This document shows positions 20,766 to 32,535 of a stretch of 64,000 nt of DNA, piece after piece; positions within the stretch are counted from its first letter, which is position 1; the number at the start of each line of letters is the position of its first letter. A program made the translations under genes and the position numbers. The notes below the pieces were generated by a model. It saw only the letters and a program-made list of their open reading frames with translations, did not search any database and had not been told where the DNA came from. This stretch comes from Azolla caroliniana (taxonomy: Eukaryota; Polypodiophyta), in NCBI GenBank assembly GCA_043228905.1, contig JBHGNT010000014.1:17112001-17176000 (forward strand). The letters are read 5' to 3'.

Positions 20766-20979
20766 CATTCATGTGCACAACTCTTTTCCTTGCACACTCT
20801 TTGTTTATGAGACATGTGTTATGAACATTGTCTATTATAAACATTGAGCTTGAGATAATTAGGAAGTCTACAAAACATTCAGCTTGAGATTATTAGGAAG
20901 TGTATAAGATTTATAGATTATTAGAAAGTGTAGGGGTAGAGGCTAGCTTTTCTAGCTTCCCACTCCTTTCTAGGATTCA

Positions 20980-23900
20980 ATGGAGATAATCAAAGCTACT
21001 ATTAGAATCCTCCAAGAGGACATTTTAGATCAGCTTATTCATGCTTTCCATCAAGTTTTCCAACAATCCATCGAGCTTCGCCTCGTTAGCCTTGACAATA
21101 CTTGTAAGTCGAACTATCCTCACATAATGTTTTCCTTACATTTTGCTCAAGAGGCGTGTTAATTGTGTGCTCATTTTTGTACTACTTCACAAATAATTAC
21201 ACAACACTAATCACTTGTTTTATTGTAGGTTTCAGTTTGTTAAGTCTCATGGAGCTATTAGTGTTTCATTTTTCGATGCATTTTCAGGTCCTATGGGAGC
21301 AAAAGTGAGCTCAGTGTCAATCCTATCAATGTTGGGTGGATCTCAAGATAAATCAGACACACTTCTTACAACATGTTTCTTTGTGAGTCCTGATTTTGGA
21401 AGGCCAGGAGTTATCTTATTGGACAATCATGACAACAAGGAGTTTTATCTCAAATCAATCACTTTGCAGATGCTTGATAATACCCAAATTTACTTCCCAT
21501 GCCACACTTGGATAAACCATTCCAAACTCTATTTTGGTCAACCTCGCATCTTCTTCACAAATGATGTTAGTTGCATTCTCTCTCCTCTTTCTCTTTTCTC
21601 CTAAAATTATGTATAACACAAAATTACAAAGGAACAAAGACAAGGTCAAGGTACCACTACTCATATAATAAAGACACTAATTGATGACAACTTTCTCTAT
21701 TTGTATACGCTTAGAACATTAACTCTTCACAATGATAATATATAGCATTGTAGGGAACTTTACTAGCCTAATTAGAATTATTTTGGTTTCTTGTTAATTA
21801 GATTATATTTCTCCTTGTTTTCATTTCCTTTGTAATCAACTTAGGTTATCAACTTATGTTATCAACCTACTAATAAGCTGCTTAGGTTATCAACTTATGA
21901 TCATCATATTAAATTCTTCATTCCTTATCTATCACTTCTAAATTACATGCCATATTAGTTTATTGAACTAATTGTTGATGCCTCTCTATTTCATTTTCTC
22001 TCTATTGTTATAATATTCGATCACAATTATTTTTTGTGACTAGTATTCCAATGTAATATGTATTGATCATGTGCTCATTTGGATCCACTATCAAATTCTC
22101 CAACTATGCATTGGATGCTTTATAACTAGCCACAAAAATGAAAGTTTGCATTCCAAGTCAGCCAAATTTGGGTAAAACCTCTAGAAACTCGTCTAATGAT
22201 ATTCGTGGGAACTATAAACCAAGTTATTATTTGAGAAGACAAGATAGGGGGACTTAAATCTATATCATTGTTTTATTCTAAAAATAACTTCAAAAAGTCC
22301 CTTGGTAGTTTGCATACATGCTCAATACTATTGTGGCCTGCCATAACATTAAGCCATAGGTGAACATAGTCTATTGGTTATAATTTTTCCTTTAGAAAAC
22401 CAAGCAATACTTTTGTCATAAAACATTTAAAAACTCTAAATGGTCACTAGGAGCAACATTGTCCATGGATCTATTTAACTTAGTTGAGATGTTGCATTAT
22501 CTAGTTGTGGGTTGTAAGGAAGTTTTTCAATAGTGGTAGCCAACTCAAGTGGTGGACAATGAAGAAGTAGTAAAGATAGTGAACTCATGCAAGGGATGTG
22601 TGAGAACACTCAAGTTCCTCTTTGACTAAGATAATGTCTACCCCTGCACGTCACTCCAATAATGTTGTAATTCCAACTACTTTGAGACATACATGATTGC
22701 TCAACACTCAAGCATGAAAATACTTAATAAACACTTCAATTTAAGTCGAACGAAAGAAGTTATGTTCACAATATAACAATAAATTTGTACCCACTTTTTG
22801 TCTACCTTCGTCATGCTTGTTATATATATTTATCCTAGGCCCTTTATAGGCTAAAGTGACTTGCAATCATGGCTTGCTCCTCAAAAACTGAATGCTTTAT
22901 CCTCTAAAAATTCCCACACAACCCATAGTTGGGCCCTTATGTGGCCCTTGGATTTAGGCATTTTTCTATTTATAAATTTGTTTTGTATATTGAATTTACA
23001 TGTCCCTTGTAGAATGATGGGCACAAACTCTCACCAACCACTATATTACAGTTGAAAGGAAAGGGCTAGTTATAGAAATGGAGCATACTTGTTTCATGTG
23101 CCAAGGTCCACACGTGGTAATGACGTAATTGCCCAAACACGGAGGACTATTATAACTATGCCACTATATTGCCTGCAATATAACCATGGAGGCATATGAT
23201 ATTGAAAATGCCATTAGATTATATAGGCATCACTCCAAGGAACAACAAGATTAAAATCCTGCCCTGCCAACTATATCTAATGTTAAATAGTGGAGATAAG
23301 AAACCAAAGCATCAAAAGTGTATATTTTTTCATTCATGGCATGATTTGTGTGCTATACTATTAGAATATATAGGCATCACTCCAACCAAGGAACAACAAG
23401 ATTAAAAATCCTGCCAACTATATCTATATCTAATGTTAATTAGTGGAAATAAGAAATCAAAGCATCAAAATTGCATATTTTTTCTCATTCATTGCATGAC
23501 TTGTGTGCTATACTACTACTTGTATAGCCTTACCTTCCGGGCAAAACCCCACCGGCACTTGTGAAGTATCGTCGAAGAGAACTTCTTTCGCTTCGGGGTG
23601 ATGGGACTGGCGAGAGGGTGCATGGGCAACGAATATACGATTTTGATGTCTACAATGACTTTAGCAACCTGGATCACGATTTGAAGCTCAAAAGGCCCAT
23701 TTTAGGGGGCTCCAACGAATACCCATATCCTCGTCGGTGTAGAACCGGAAGAAAGCACACAAAACATGGTGAGCTATGTCAATGAATTATATTAAGCACA
23801 AACATTTAGTGTACAATATGACCCTTGCTAAAGGTATAACTATACAACATGATGCTCTTAATGTCTCTTACTATGCAAAACTAATGCATGGGAAAGTTAA

Positions 23901-26846
23901 TGAACCTTGGTAAAAGATATCACAATATGTGTAGCCCTCTTCATGGCCCATGCTTTACATATTTGATTCATACAAACTATTGGTGACACTTATGATATAA
24001 TCTCCATAGGGTTCTATGCAGGAACATTACCACAAAAATAAAAAGTTAGCTTGTACTCTGGGTGTAACCTTAATTCCCAAAAAGTAAAAATGCATTATCT
24101 TGGTTGATTTCCTACATGAAAATTGCACTTGATTCATGTTCATACATGCCTCTTATGACCTGCAAAATTGTTTAGATTTGTAGTTTGTTTGAACATAAAG
24201 ACTAAATCTGATGCAACCATGTCCATCTCACAATTAATATGTAGTGCAATGCAAATATGAATTTCCTCTATATATTTGTATGCAGCAAATACATTATTCA
24301 TTCAACTGGTTTTCTAATCCCTATTTTTTTTATTCTATAGATAAGCTCTATGAAGAACCAATGATGGGTTTTGATGGTGTTTATTTGCCACGAGATGGAC
24401 GATTCAGCAAATTCAAGAAGAGTCATTTCATAGCTGTGGGCACGCGGTGTTTCCTCCGTCACTACATTTTCACGATTCAAAGCCTGTTTTTGCGAGATCG
24501 GACATTCGGGAAGCATGAGAACATTCATAAATTATATGTCGGACAGCTGAAGCAAAATTCCAAACCCACTGCAGGAACAACGATCGAATTCCCGCCGCCT
24601 GGTATCATGCGAGGTAGAAAATTCCTTCTCAAAAGTTGTACATTTCATACATCAAAACTGCTTTTAGTTTCAAAAGTTCTTGCAAAAATTTGCTTTTAGT
24701 TTCAAAAACTCATCCAAAAATTTGTTTCTAGTTTCAAATTTTCATGCAAAAATTTGCTTCTAGTTTCAAAAATTCATGCAAAATTTTGCTTTTAGTTTCA
24801 AAAATTCATGCAAAATTGCTTCTAGTTTCAAACATTTATGCAAAAATTTGCTGTAAGTTTCAAAAATTCATGCAATATACAAAGTTAATGGAATCACAAG
24901 AATCGGCTTTCCGAAATCATGAATACAGTGAATACCGAAGCTTGGAAATCTGATGAGGAATTCGGAAGACAGCGACTTGCAGGAACCAATCCTTTGGTCA
25001 TCCAACGTCTTGAGGTACATAAAACTCAGATCCTGTATATAGCATGGAAAAATTCAATCCTTTTTATTGCTAATCCAAATTTTGAGAAACTGCAAACTTT
25101 TCTTTAAATTTTTATGTTGAAACATTTCCTATGCTCTCAGAGCTTTCCCACAATGAGCACCTTGGATCCTGAGGTGTATGGTGATCCAAAGTCTTCCATC
25201 ACTGAGGATGATCTTGAACCTTTGCTTGAAGGTTTCTCTGTGAAAGAGGTAATGATGCTAAGTCCATTTTCATCAAACACTTTCAATTCTGGTGAAGAAA
25301 AATGAGACAAGAATTTTATGGGATAAGATTTCTCTTCAGAAACTAGAATTTGATTGATTGAACAACCTTTTTTTTTTCCCCCCAGGCATTGGAACACAAT
25401 TTACTGTACATATTGGATTACCATGATACAATGATGCCTTTCATCAACAGGATTAATAAGCAAGAAGGAAAGACATACGCCTCTCGTACTGTTTTATACC
25501 TGACAAGATCTGGGAAGCTCCTCCCTGTTGCAATAGAGCTAACTCTGCCCCCCCCCAAAAAGGGAGAAAAATCTATCAGTAGGGTCTTCACTTCTTCACA
25601 TTCAGAGTGGTTATGGCAGTTGGCCAAGACTCATGTGGCAGTTGTAGATTCAGGATACCACCAAATTGCCAGCCATTGGTAAGATTGTCTTGCATCCCTT
25701 AAGCATAATGATATGATGGCATAATCCTGATAGCATAACATTTGCTGTACCTGTTGAATTGATGGTTATGATCAACCACATAATGATATTAACTCAGAAT
25801 CTTTCGGTTTACTATCCTTTGATGGTTAAGATCAACCACATAATGATATTAACTCGGAATGTTTCGATTTACTATCCTTTGATGGTTACCTGTTGAATTG
25901 ATGGTTAAGATCAACCACATTTGGTGTACCTGTTGAATTGATGGTTATGATCAACCACATAATGATATTAGCTCGGAATGTTTCAATTTACTATCCTTTG
26001 ATGGTTAAGATCAACCACATTTGCTACCTGTTGAATTGATGGTTATGATCGACCACATAATGATATTAACTCGGAATGTTTCCATTTATTATCCTTTGAT
26101 GTTTCCCTGTTGAATTGATGGTTATGATCAACCACATAATGATATTAACTCGGAATGTTTCGATTTACTATCCTTTGATGGTTACCTGTTGAATTGATGG
26201 TTAAGATCAACCACATTTGCTACCTGTTGAATTGATGGTTATGATCGACCACATAATGATATTAACTCGGAATGTTTCCATTTATTATCCTTTGATGTTT
26301 ACCTGTTGAATTGATGGTTATGATCAACCACATAATGATATTAACGCGGAATGTTTCGATTTACTATCCTTTGATGGTTACCTGTTGAATTGATGGTTAA
26401 GATCAACCACATTTGCTACCTGTTGAATTGATGGTTATGATCAACCACATTTACTGCCTGTTGAATTGATGGTTATGATCAACCACATTTACTGCATGTT
26501 GAATTGATGGTTATGATCAACCCCATGATAATTTAACTCGAATGTTTCGATTTACTATCCTTTGATTATCGGTTTTTTTTCTGTAGGCTACGAACCCACG
26601 CATGTATAGAGCCAATTATAATTGCAACAGCAAGGCAACTCAGCATAATACATCCCATCCACATGCTATTATCACCCCACTTTAAAGATACTCTACACAT
26701 GAATGCATTTGCACGGTCATCTTTATTAGATGCAGGTGGAAAGATCGAAACACATTATACAAGCGGAGCGTATTCCATGGAGATGTCATCTGCTGTCTAT
26801 AAAAGCTGGAGGTTTGATATGGAGGGTTTACCTAACGATCTACTTA

Positions 26847-26883
<37 letters not shown>

Positions 26884-28660
26884 AATGCTTAATAAGAAGG
26901 CTTTTTTATCCCAAATTTGCAATTGAATCATGTATGCAAACCATAACCTAAAATTGTTGTGATCATTACTTGCAGTCAGAACCATTGACAACCTAAAAAA
27001 ACATTTGAATAGAATCTCAAGATATCATCTACTACTCATGAATTGTACATGCATCTAAATCAGTAAAGAACAAGGAGGGAGATCTACAGGTTCAAATTAG
27101 TGTTATAGATAGATGTAAAAAAAACACTTACAAAATGGTGGAATTAAGCAATCTAGGTTTCAAAGAATGAATCATGTACAATACAAATTTAAGCAATCTA
27201 GGTTTCAAAGCATTAATCCTGAACAATACAAATTTATGCAATCGGGTATTCACTCGTCTGGAAATGTTGGTTTCAAAGTATTAATTATGTTCAAATCATA
27301 AACACTTACATAAACACATTAGAGATAGTTTCAAATTAGTGCTAGCTGTAAAGCACACATACACAATGGTCGAATGAAATGTAGCTTTCAAAGCATTAAT
27401 CATGTACAATACAAATTTAAGCATTCCATTATTCACTGATCTGGCAATGTAGGTTTCAAAGTATGAATTATGTTCAATACATAAACACTTACATAAACAC
27501 ATTAGAGACAGTTTCAAATTAGTGCTAGGTGTAAAACACATCCAAAATGTAGAATGAAATGGAGATTTCAAGGCATTAATCATTGGACAATACAAATTTA
27601 AGCATTCCATCATTCACTGATCTGGAAATGGAGGTTTCAAAGTATTAATTATGTTCAATACATACACACATTAGAGACAGTTTCAAATTAGTGCTAGGTG
27701 TAAAACACATACAAATAAATGGTAGAATGAAAGGTAGGTTTCCAAGCATTAATCATGTAAAATACAAAATGTGTTTGGATCAGTTTGCTATATTCAGAAA
27801 CACTTACATAAACAGTAATGCTGATCATGAAGTCATGTGTTTTACTACACAACTTATATTGATTGTTGTGTGTGTGCAGGGGGATGGCAGTAAAGGACCC
27901 AAGTGCAAAACATGGGCTAAGGCTCACAATAGAGGACTATCCATATGCGGTAGATGGGTTGGATCTATGGGCGGCCATTCGAGAATGGGTCGGGGACTAC
28001 GTGAAGTTATATTACATGGACGATGAGGAAGTTGTGAAGGATGAGGAGGTCCAAAGCTGGTGGTTGGAAGTTAGGACAGTTGGGCATGGGGACCATGCCA
28101 ATGCCCCTTGGTGGCCCACCATGACAAGTGTCGAGAACCTAGTCGAGGTCGGGTCAACCATCATTTGGCTCGCATCGGCCCATCATGCCGCGGTGAACTT
28201 TGGGCAATATGCGTATGGCGGGTACATGCCCAACAACCCATGCATGGCGAGGAAGCTCATACCGGAGGAAGGCACCCGGGAATACGATCAGATGGTATCA
28301 GACCCCGAGAAGTTCTATCTAGAAACTCTTCCTGGGGATAGGGCCACGACATTCGCCATGGCGGTGCTCGAGATCTTGGCTCAGCATTTGGGTGATGAAG
28401 AGTACCTTGGGGAGCGGAACGATTCCCAATGGACCTCGGACAAGCGTGCGATTGCGGCCCTCAAGACATTCCGAAGGAGGCTCATGCAAGTGGAGGCTTC
28501 CATTGGAGCTAGGAATTCGGCGGCGGCGGCGGCGGCCCGGGAAGGGAAGCTTCATCATCGGGTGGGTTCGGTGGGATTGCCATACACATTGCTTGCTCCG
28601 AGCGGATGTGCGGGGCCAGGACTTACCTTCCGAGGGGTTCCCAACAGCATCTCAATGTGA
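20980..28660 (+). CDS. Lipoxygenase gene A (9 exons, 815 residues)
   Basis: Lipoxygenases add O2 to polyunsaturated fatty acids, feeding oxylipin and jasmonate-type pathways. My exon model is 20980-21103, 21288-21565, 23528-23768, 24341-24613, 24929-25014, 25141-25248, 25386-25678, 26587-26850 and 27880-28660. All introns are GT-AG and all phases agree, giving 2448 nt. Residues about 1-125 form the PLAT/LH2 lipid-binding domain; the rest is catalytic. Iron ligands are visible: H467 and H472 (HWLRTH), H658 and N662 (HHAAVNFGQ), and the C-terminal carboxylate. The last residue is Met, not the usual Ile (GVPNSISM). The ARSSL alanine fits S-specific enzymes. His-Tyr at the pocket-bottom position hints at 13-oxygenation. 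No transit peptide precedes the PLAT domain. Exon 9 is visibly richer in G+C than exons 1-8 and has an Ala run. Confidence 0.93.
23212..23520. repeat. Two-copy tandem repeat of about 150 bp in lipoxygenase A intron 2
   Basis: Both copies contain ATATAGGCATCACTCCAA, AACAACAAGATTAAAA and a CATTCAT...TTGTGTGCTATACTA tail. The second copy ends seven bases before exon 3. Confidence 0.8.
24658..24875. repeat. 32-bp minisatellite in lipoxygenase A intron 4
   Basis: About seven units of TTTGCTTCTAGTTTCAAAAA followed by TTCATGCAAAA fill the intron just before exon 5. Each unit contains a pyrimidine-rich stretch followed by TAG, resembling a 3' splice site. The paralog at 59065-59188 has a 124-bp intron without this array. 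Confidence 0.85.
25748..26574. repeat. Composite minisatellite in lipoxygenase A intron 7
   Basis: Two unit types alternate. A long one of about 90 bp has GTTGAATTGATGGTTATGAT, ATAATGATATTAACTCGGAA and TTTACTATCCTTTGATG. A short one of about 36 bp lacks the middle. The array fills nearly the whole intron between exons 7 and 8. Confidence 0.88.
27080..27800. repeat. Tandem repeat of about 175 bp in lipoxygenase A intron 8
   Basis: Units share CACTTACATAAACACATTAG, CAAATTAGTGCTAGGTGTAA and GCATTAATCATGTACAATAC, about four copies with drift. An (AT)n run at 26851-26878 directly follows the exon 8 donor. Confidence 0.8.
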
Positions 28661-28990
28661 GAGCATCCCATCCCATCCCATTGATTCATTGATTGATTCA
28701 TCCATCCATCCATCCATCCATCCATCCATTGATTCATCCATCTCAATGTGAGAGCATCCCATCCCATCCCATTGATTCATTGATTGATTCATCCATCCAT
28801 CCATCCATCCATCCATTGATTCATCCATCTCAATGTGAGAGCATCCCATCCCATCCCATCCCATTGATTCATCCATCCATCCATCCATTGATTCATTGAT
28901 TGATTCATCCATCCATCCATTTATTGATTGATTAATGCCTCCATATCCATCCATTCATCCATTCTTTCATCCACCTATCCATCCATTTAT
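28648..28990. repeat. Minisatellite and (CATC)n array overlapping the lipoxygenase A stop codon
   Basis: The unit CATCTCAATGTGAGAGCATC plus CCATCCCATTGATTCATTGA and an (ATCC)n tail occurs three times, at about 28650, 28738 and 28825. The first copy includes the last codons and stop of the lipoxygenase gene (ATC TCA ATG TGA). The array continues as (ATCC)n to about 28990. Confidence 0.9.
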
Positions 28991-29097
28991 CCATCCCATC
29001 CACATGTGGAAATATTTAAGCTAAAATATTATATTTATTAATTAGAAACAATTAATTAAGAATAGTTACTTATTAACAAAGCCTCTTTTATGTAAAA

Positions 29098-29235
29098 GAG
29101 ACAACTCCTGATTGACGAGTTATAACTTTTGAGCACTCGTCTCTATAAAACAAGCCATTTGGCTAAGAGACAACTCTTGATTGACGAGTTATAACCTTTG
29201 AGCAATCGTCTTTATAAAACAAGCCATTTGGCTAT
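29098..29235 (+). repeat. 69-bp tandem duplication of the Copia-3 LTR core promoter
   Basis: The unit GAGACAACTC...TATAAAACAAGCCATTTGGCTAA occurs at 29098-29166 and 29167-29235. Each copy contains a TATAAAA box, so the LTR carries two core promoters. Confidence 0.8.
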
Positions 29236-30224
29236 CTAACATATTAGAATCAATATAGAACAATTTTTTCTAACTGTTGATCAATCTAGCTATCATTCTC
29301 TATTTGTATTGTTGCCCATTTCTACATGGTATCAAATTACTAGATTTCCGCATTTATCAAAATAAGACTAGAGAATCTTAGGAGTGTTTATCCATTTGTC
29401 ATAAAGACTAGCGCTATCTATCTGCCTTCTTCTATAAAAATGGCACAATCCTTAACTCTTGCGAACATTGTGAACACACATTAACTTTCATTAATAAAGT
29501 TTACGAAGCAAAACTTATCACATTTGGAGTGCTCGACTTGAATTATTATTCCAACATTACAAACTTTGGGATGTAGTGTCAAGAGCATCAACAAAACCTT
29601 TGCCGCCGAACCTCATCAAATCATTTGGGAAGAGAAAGACTTTGTGGCAAAGATGGAATTGTTAGCGCATATAGTAGATGTTCAAGGAGAAGCATTCAGA
29701 AAGCTACAAACTTTGCATCAAATTTGGGAGAAACTAAAGTCATAATACGAACCAAAGACCGATGCAACACAAGTACATACACTACGTGCATATGTCACAT
29801 TAACAATGAAAAAAGAAGATGATGTAGAGAACTTCCTAACCACTGGGGAAAAGAAATTGGACGATACAATCACATCTGGTTTGGATGTTTCTGAGAAACT
29901 ACAAAGATGTTTACTATTAGGTGCTTTACCCACTTCTGGGTCATCTTTTATAAGTACACAAAATTCAAATTAACAAGCCACTGTGGAAGACCTCATGGGA
30001 GACATAAGACAAGAAGATTCGATGAGAAAGACGAGAAGAAAACATATCGACACAAGCAATTGCTATGGCAGCCTATCAACCTCATTACAAGACACCATAA
30101 AGATACAAGAGTTTCAAGAGCCAATGTACTCACACACCTACGACTAAAGGAGGAATGAAGCTCACTAAATCCTCTTGCAACATTCGCAAAAGACCAAGAC
30201 ACACACCACAAGAATGTAAAGCAA

Positions 30225-30410
30225 AGCAATCGACACCGGAGTAACGAATCATCTCACACATCAATCGAATTGGCTTCAAAAACACACAGATCAATAGAAT
30301 AAGGATGACCAAGACATACATCAACAAAGAAGGATGACAAATGGTATCTCGACACCGGAGTAACGAATCATCTCACACATCAATCAAATTGGCTTCAAAG
30401 GTACATGCCC
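30225..30410. repeat. Short direct repeat in Copia-3
   Basis: TCGACACCGGAGTAACGAAT followed by CATCTCACACATCAATC occurs at about 30229 and again at about 30349, a 120-bp duplication in the protease region that adds to the element's damage. Confidence 0.75.
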
Positions 30411-31299
30411 CTACAAAACCCAATAACTGTTAGATTTGGAAATAATGGAGTAAAGTAAGCATTAGGTAAAGGCCAACTTACTTTTTATCTCCCTGGAGAG
30501 GAAACTTCACCGTCGATGATGTGTACCATGTGCCTGGTATCACCAAGTATCTCCACTCAATAAGTCAAGCAACTTCAAATGGAACCATCATCGAATTCCA
30601 TCATAACCAAGCCGTGATTCGTCATTTGCTCCCAAATGGCCTTACAATACGAATTTCTTGCAAAAGAGAAGGAGGGTTATATACAATTAGTTAAATGTAT
30701 CCAATAAACCAAATTATCAAAAATCGAGGTTCATGCAACAAAAATCGAAAGAGAACAAGAACTCACCTTGCTTTGGCACTAATGACTTGGACATTCACAT
30801 ATTGCTGCAATGCAGACACTCCAAACTCATAAACTCGCTCAATGAGTCCTAACGGATATGTTCTACAAAATTGACTTATGTGAAGTGCGTTTGTTCGGCA
30901 AAATGGCATCATCAAAGTTTCCTACAAGTAATTCACGAAGACGTCGACCTCTTGAACTTGTCCATAGTGGCATATGTGGTCCATATTTTTTCCATAAAAA
31001 ATATCCTCCATTGGTATTAAAATAGTTCACTATTACAATGATTATTGCATGTGAATGTGTTTGCATCATGTTTTAGACCCGATTTCAGCATACATTTGAA
31101 ACATTGGACAATGATATAGCGATCGTGGTTTATTTCAAACCCTTTTATCATTGCATTCCAAGATGTAATGTCCCTTATAGATAGAGCATTGAAAATATTT
31201 TGTGCGTCTTTGATGCTGCCACATTTGCCATATGTATCTACAAGCGTGTTGCTGACTAGGATCTCTCTATCAAATCCCTTCTTTAAAAAAATTCATGAG

Positions 31300-31304
31300 T
31301 GTTT
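31300..31304. repeat. Target-site duplication of solo LTR (TGTTT), left copy
   Basis: TGTTT precedes the LTR and is repeated at 31632-31636, confirming the insertion boundaries. Confidence 0.85.
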
Positions 31305-31631
31305 TGTTGGAGTCTAAGATTGCCATTGCGGAAACATGAACAACATCTATGTTAAGAAGATCACCAAGTTAACAAGTTAAAGCAAGATCAAAGAGATAGA
31401 GTGAGAGAAAGTCTTAGACAGAGACAAAGAGGCACACAATGTAAAAATCTTATTCCAAAAGTTACAATACAAGAATTGCGCTATCAACAACTCTCTGAAC
31501 TAGGTTACAAAGCTAGTTATATACTAATTGGGCTAGGGCAATTGCCCTTTGACTTATTTACAGAATTGTTTTAAACCTAGTTTGTGCAGAGGGACAATGT
31601 GAATACGACCATTATACACCCGTATTCGACA
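31305..31631 (-). mobile_element. Solo LTR inserted in the PPR pseudogene
   Basis: The segment starts TGTTGG and ends TTCGACA on the plus strand (327 bp) and is flanked by perfect 5-bp repeats. Its minus-strand start TGTCGAATACGGGTGTATAA matches the LTR remnant ending at 32583, so it belongs to the Copia H family. A single LTR with a target duplication and no internal region is the product of LTR-LTR recombination. Confidence 0.85.
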
Positions 31632-32535
31632 TGTTTGATGTAGCCTATCTACAGCTCCTAAGCCGCCACATGCTTTCAAGATGAAAATTAAGGTTCATTA
31701 GTGGTTGTTGATTAAATCCATTATCAACATATCCAGAAAGTAGAACATTCCATAACACATCATCCCATGTGCAGAGAGACTCTTGAAGATAATGCATGCT
31801 TCATGGGTTGCACCACATTTTGCATGTAAGTCGACCAAACTGTTGAATCCAACAAAAAGATCTTTTTCATATGCTTTCCGAAGGATTTCACTATGTCTAT
31901 TTGACCTTCATTAAGAGCACGATACTTCATGCTTTTAAGACAACAACATATATGTCGCAGTCCACAATCTAAGAGTCCAATAATTAGTGCATTCCATAAG
32001 ATGCCATCATGTTTAGACTTGTCAAAACCATACACACATTTGGCATAAATGTCAGTTAACAACATACTAGCAATAAACATAGCATTCTCATATCTTGCCA
32101 ATAAGATTTGGATATGTATTAGATTTTGTCTAATACTAATTGACTTCAAATTTCCACAAGCTCTCACTATACATGCCAATGTGATAACATTCGGAAATAA
32201 ACTTTCTATCTGAATCTGTGTAAAACAATGTAGCACTTTGTTATCTGGCCCAAACTCAACATATCCTGAGAGTAGTGTGTTCCACAAGAGTAGATCTTGA
32301 TTTGGCAATGAATCAAAAATATCTTGTGCCTTTGACATCAACCCAAGTTTAGCATGCATATCCAGTAGAGCACAAGCTATTGAAAAATATGAATCATAAC
32401 CCTCTTCTGCAATCTCCATGTGTAATTTTCGGCATTTTGTGCATTTCTTGGCCCTTGCATAAACTTTCTATGTTTCGAAAAACTTTCGAACCATATACAA
32501 ATGTGAGAGAATCTTGGGAGATTCCTTCTAGGTTG

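Larger units (their letters stand above)
29005..31060 (+). pseudogene. Copia-3: LTR plus decayed gag to integrase start
   Basis: A 5' LTR of about 322 bp (29005-29326, TGTGGAAAT to TTTCTACA) is followed at once by TGGTATCAAA, a methionine-tRNA-type primer site at 29327. Gag-like coding from about 29440 includes an ATYEPKTDATQ-like segment and KKEDDVENFLTTGEKKLDD near 29810-29860. A CCHC remnant is near 30180 and a protease-like WYLDTGVTNH near 30330. An integrase-like LELVHSGICGP lies near 30950. Frameshifts and stops break it repeatedly. It ends where PPR-derived sequence begins. Confidence 0.72.
31061..32535 (-). pseudogene. PPR pseudogene with solo LTR insertion
   Basis: Minus-strand translations show PLS-class PPR motifs in several frames. 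Examples are NTLVDTYGKCGS and SWNAMIKGF around 31130-31250, LWNVLLSGYVDNG around 31690-31760, and ALLDMHAKLGLMSKAQDIF and LLWNTLLSGYVEF in the open frame 32419-31760. An N-terminal helix pair (NIESLCKGQEMH) lies near 32450. Such proteins bind organellar RNA, but this copy has frameshifts, lacks a start and an end, and is interrupted at 31305-31631. It is a relic. It is not a copy of the intact PPR gene at 53.5 kb as far as I can tell by eye. Confidence 0.78.

Noticed and set aside
21229-21287. Longer exon 2 of lipoxygenase A starting after TTGTAG at 21228
   Set aside because: That acceptor gives the wrong phase with exon 1. The acceptor at 21286-21287 fits in phase, and the equivalent site in gene B also fits.
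24880-24928. Apparent frameshift in lipoxygenase A exon 5 relative to gene B
   Set aside because: The 2-base difference lies in the intron. Both genes share an in-phase acceptor (AATACAG at 24922-24928; AATGCAG on the minus strand at 59065-59071), so no frameshift is needed.
25748-26574. Regularly spaced repeats resembling a CRISPR array
   Set aside because: The units are contiguous minisatellite repeats without unique spacers, inside an intron of a plant gene.
28652-28954. Open frames rich in Met, Asp, Gly and Trp on the minus strand
   Set aside because: They are translations of the (ATCC)n minisatellite.
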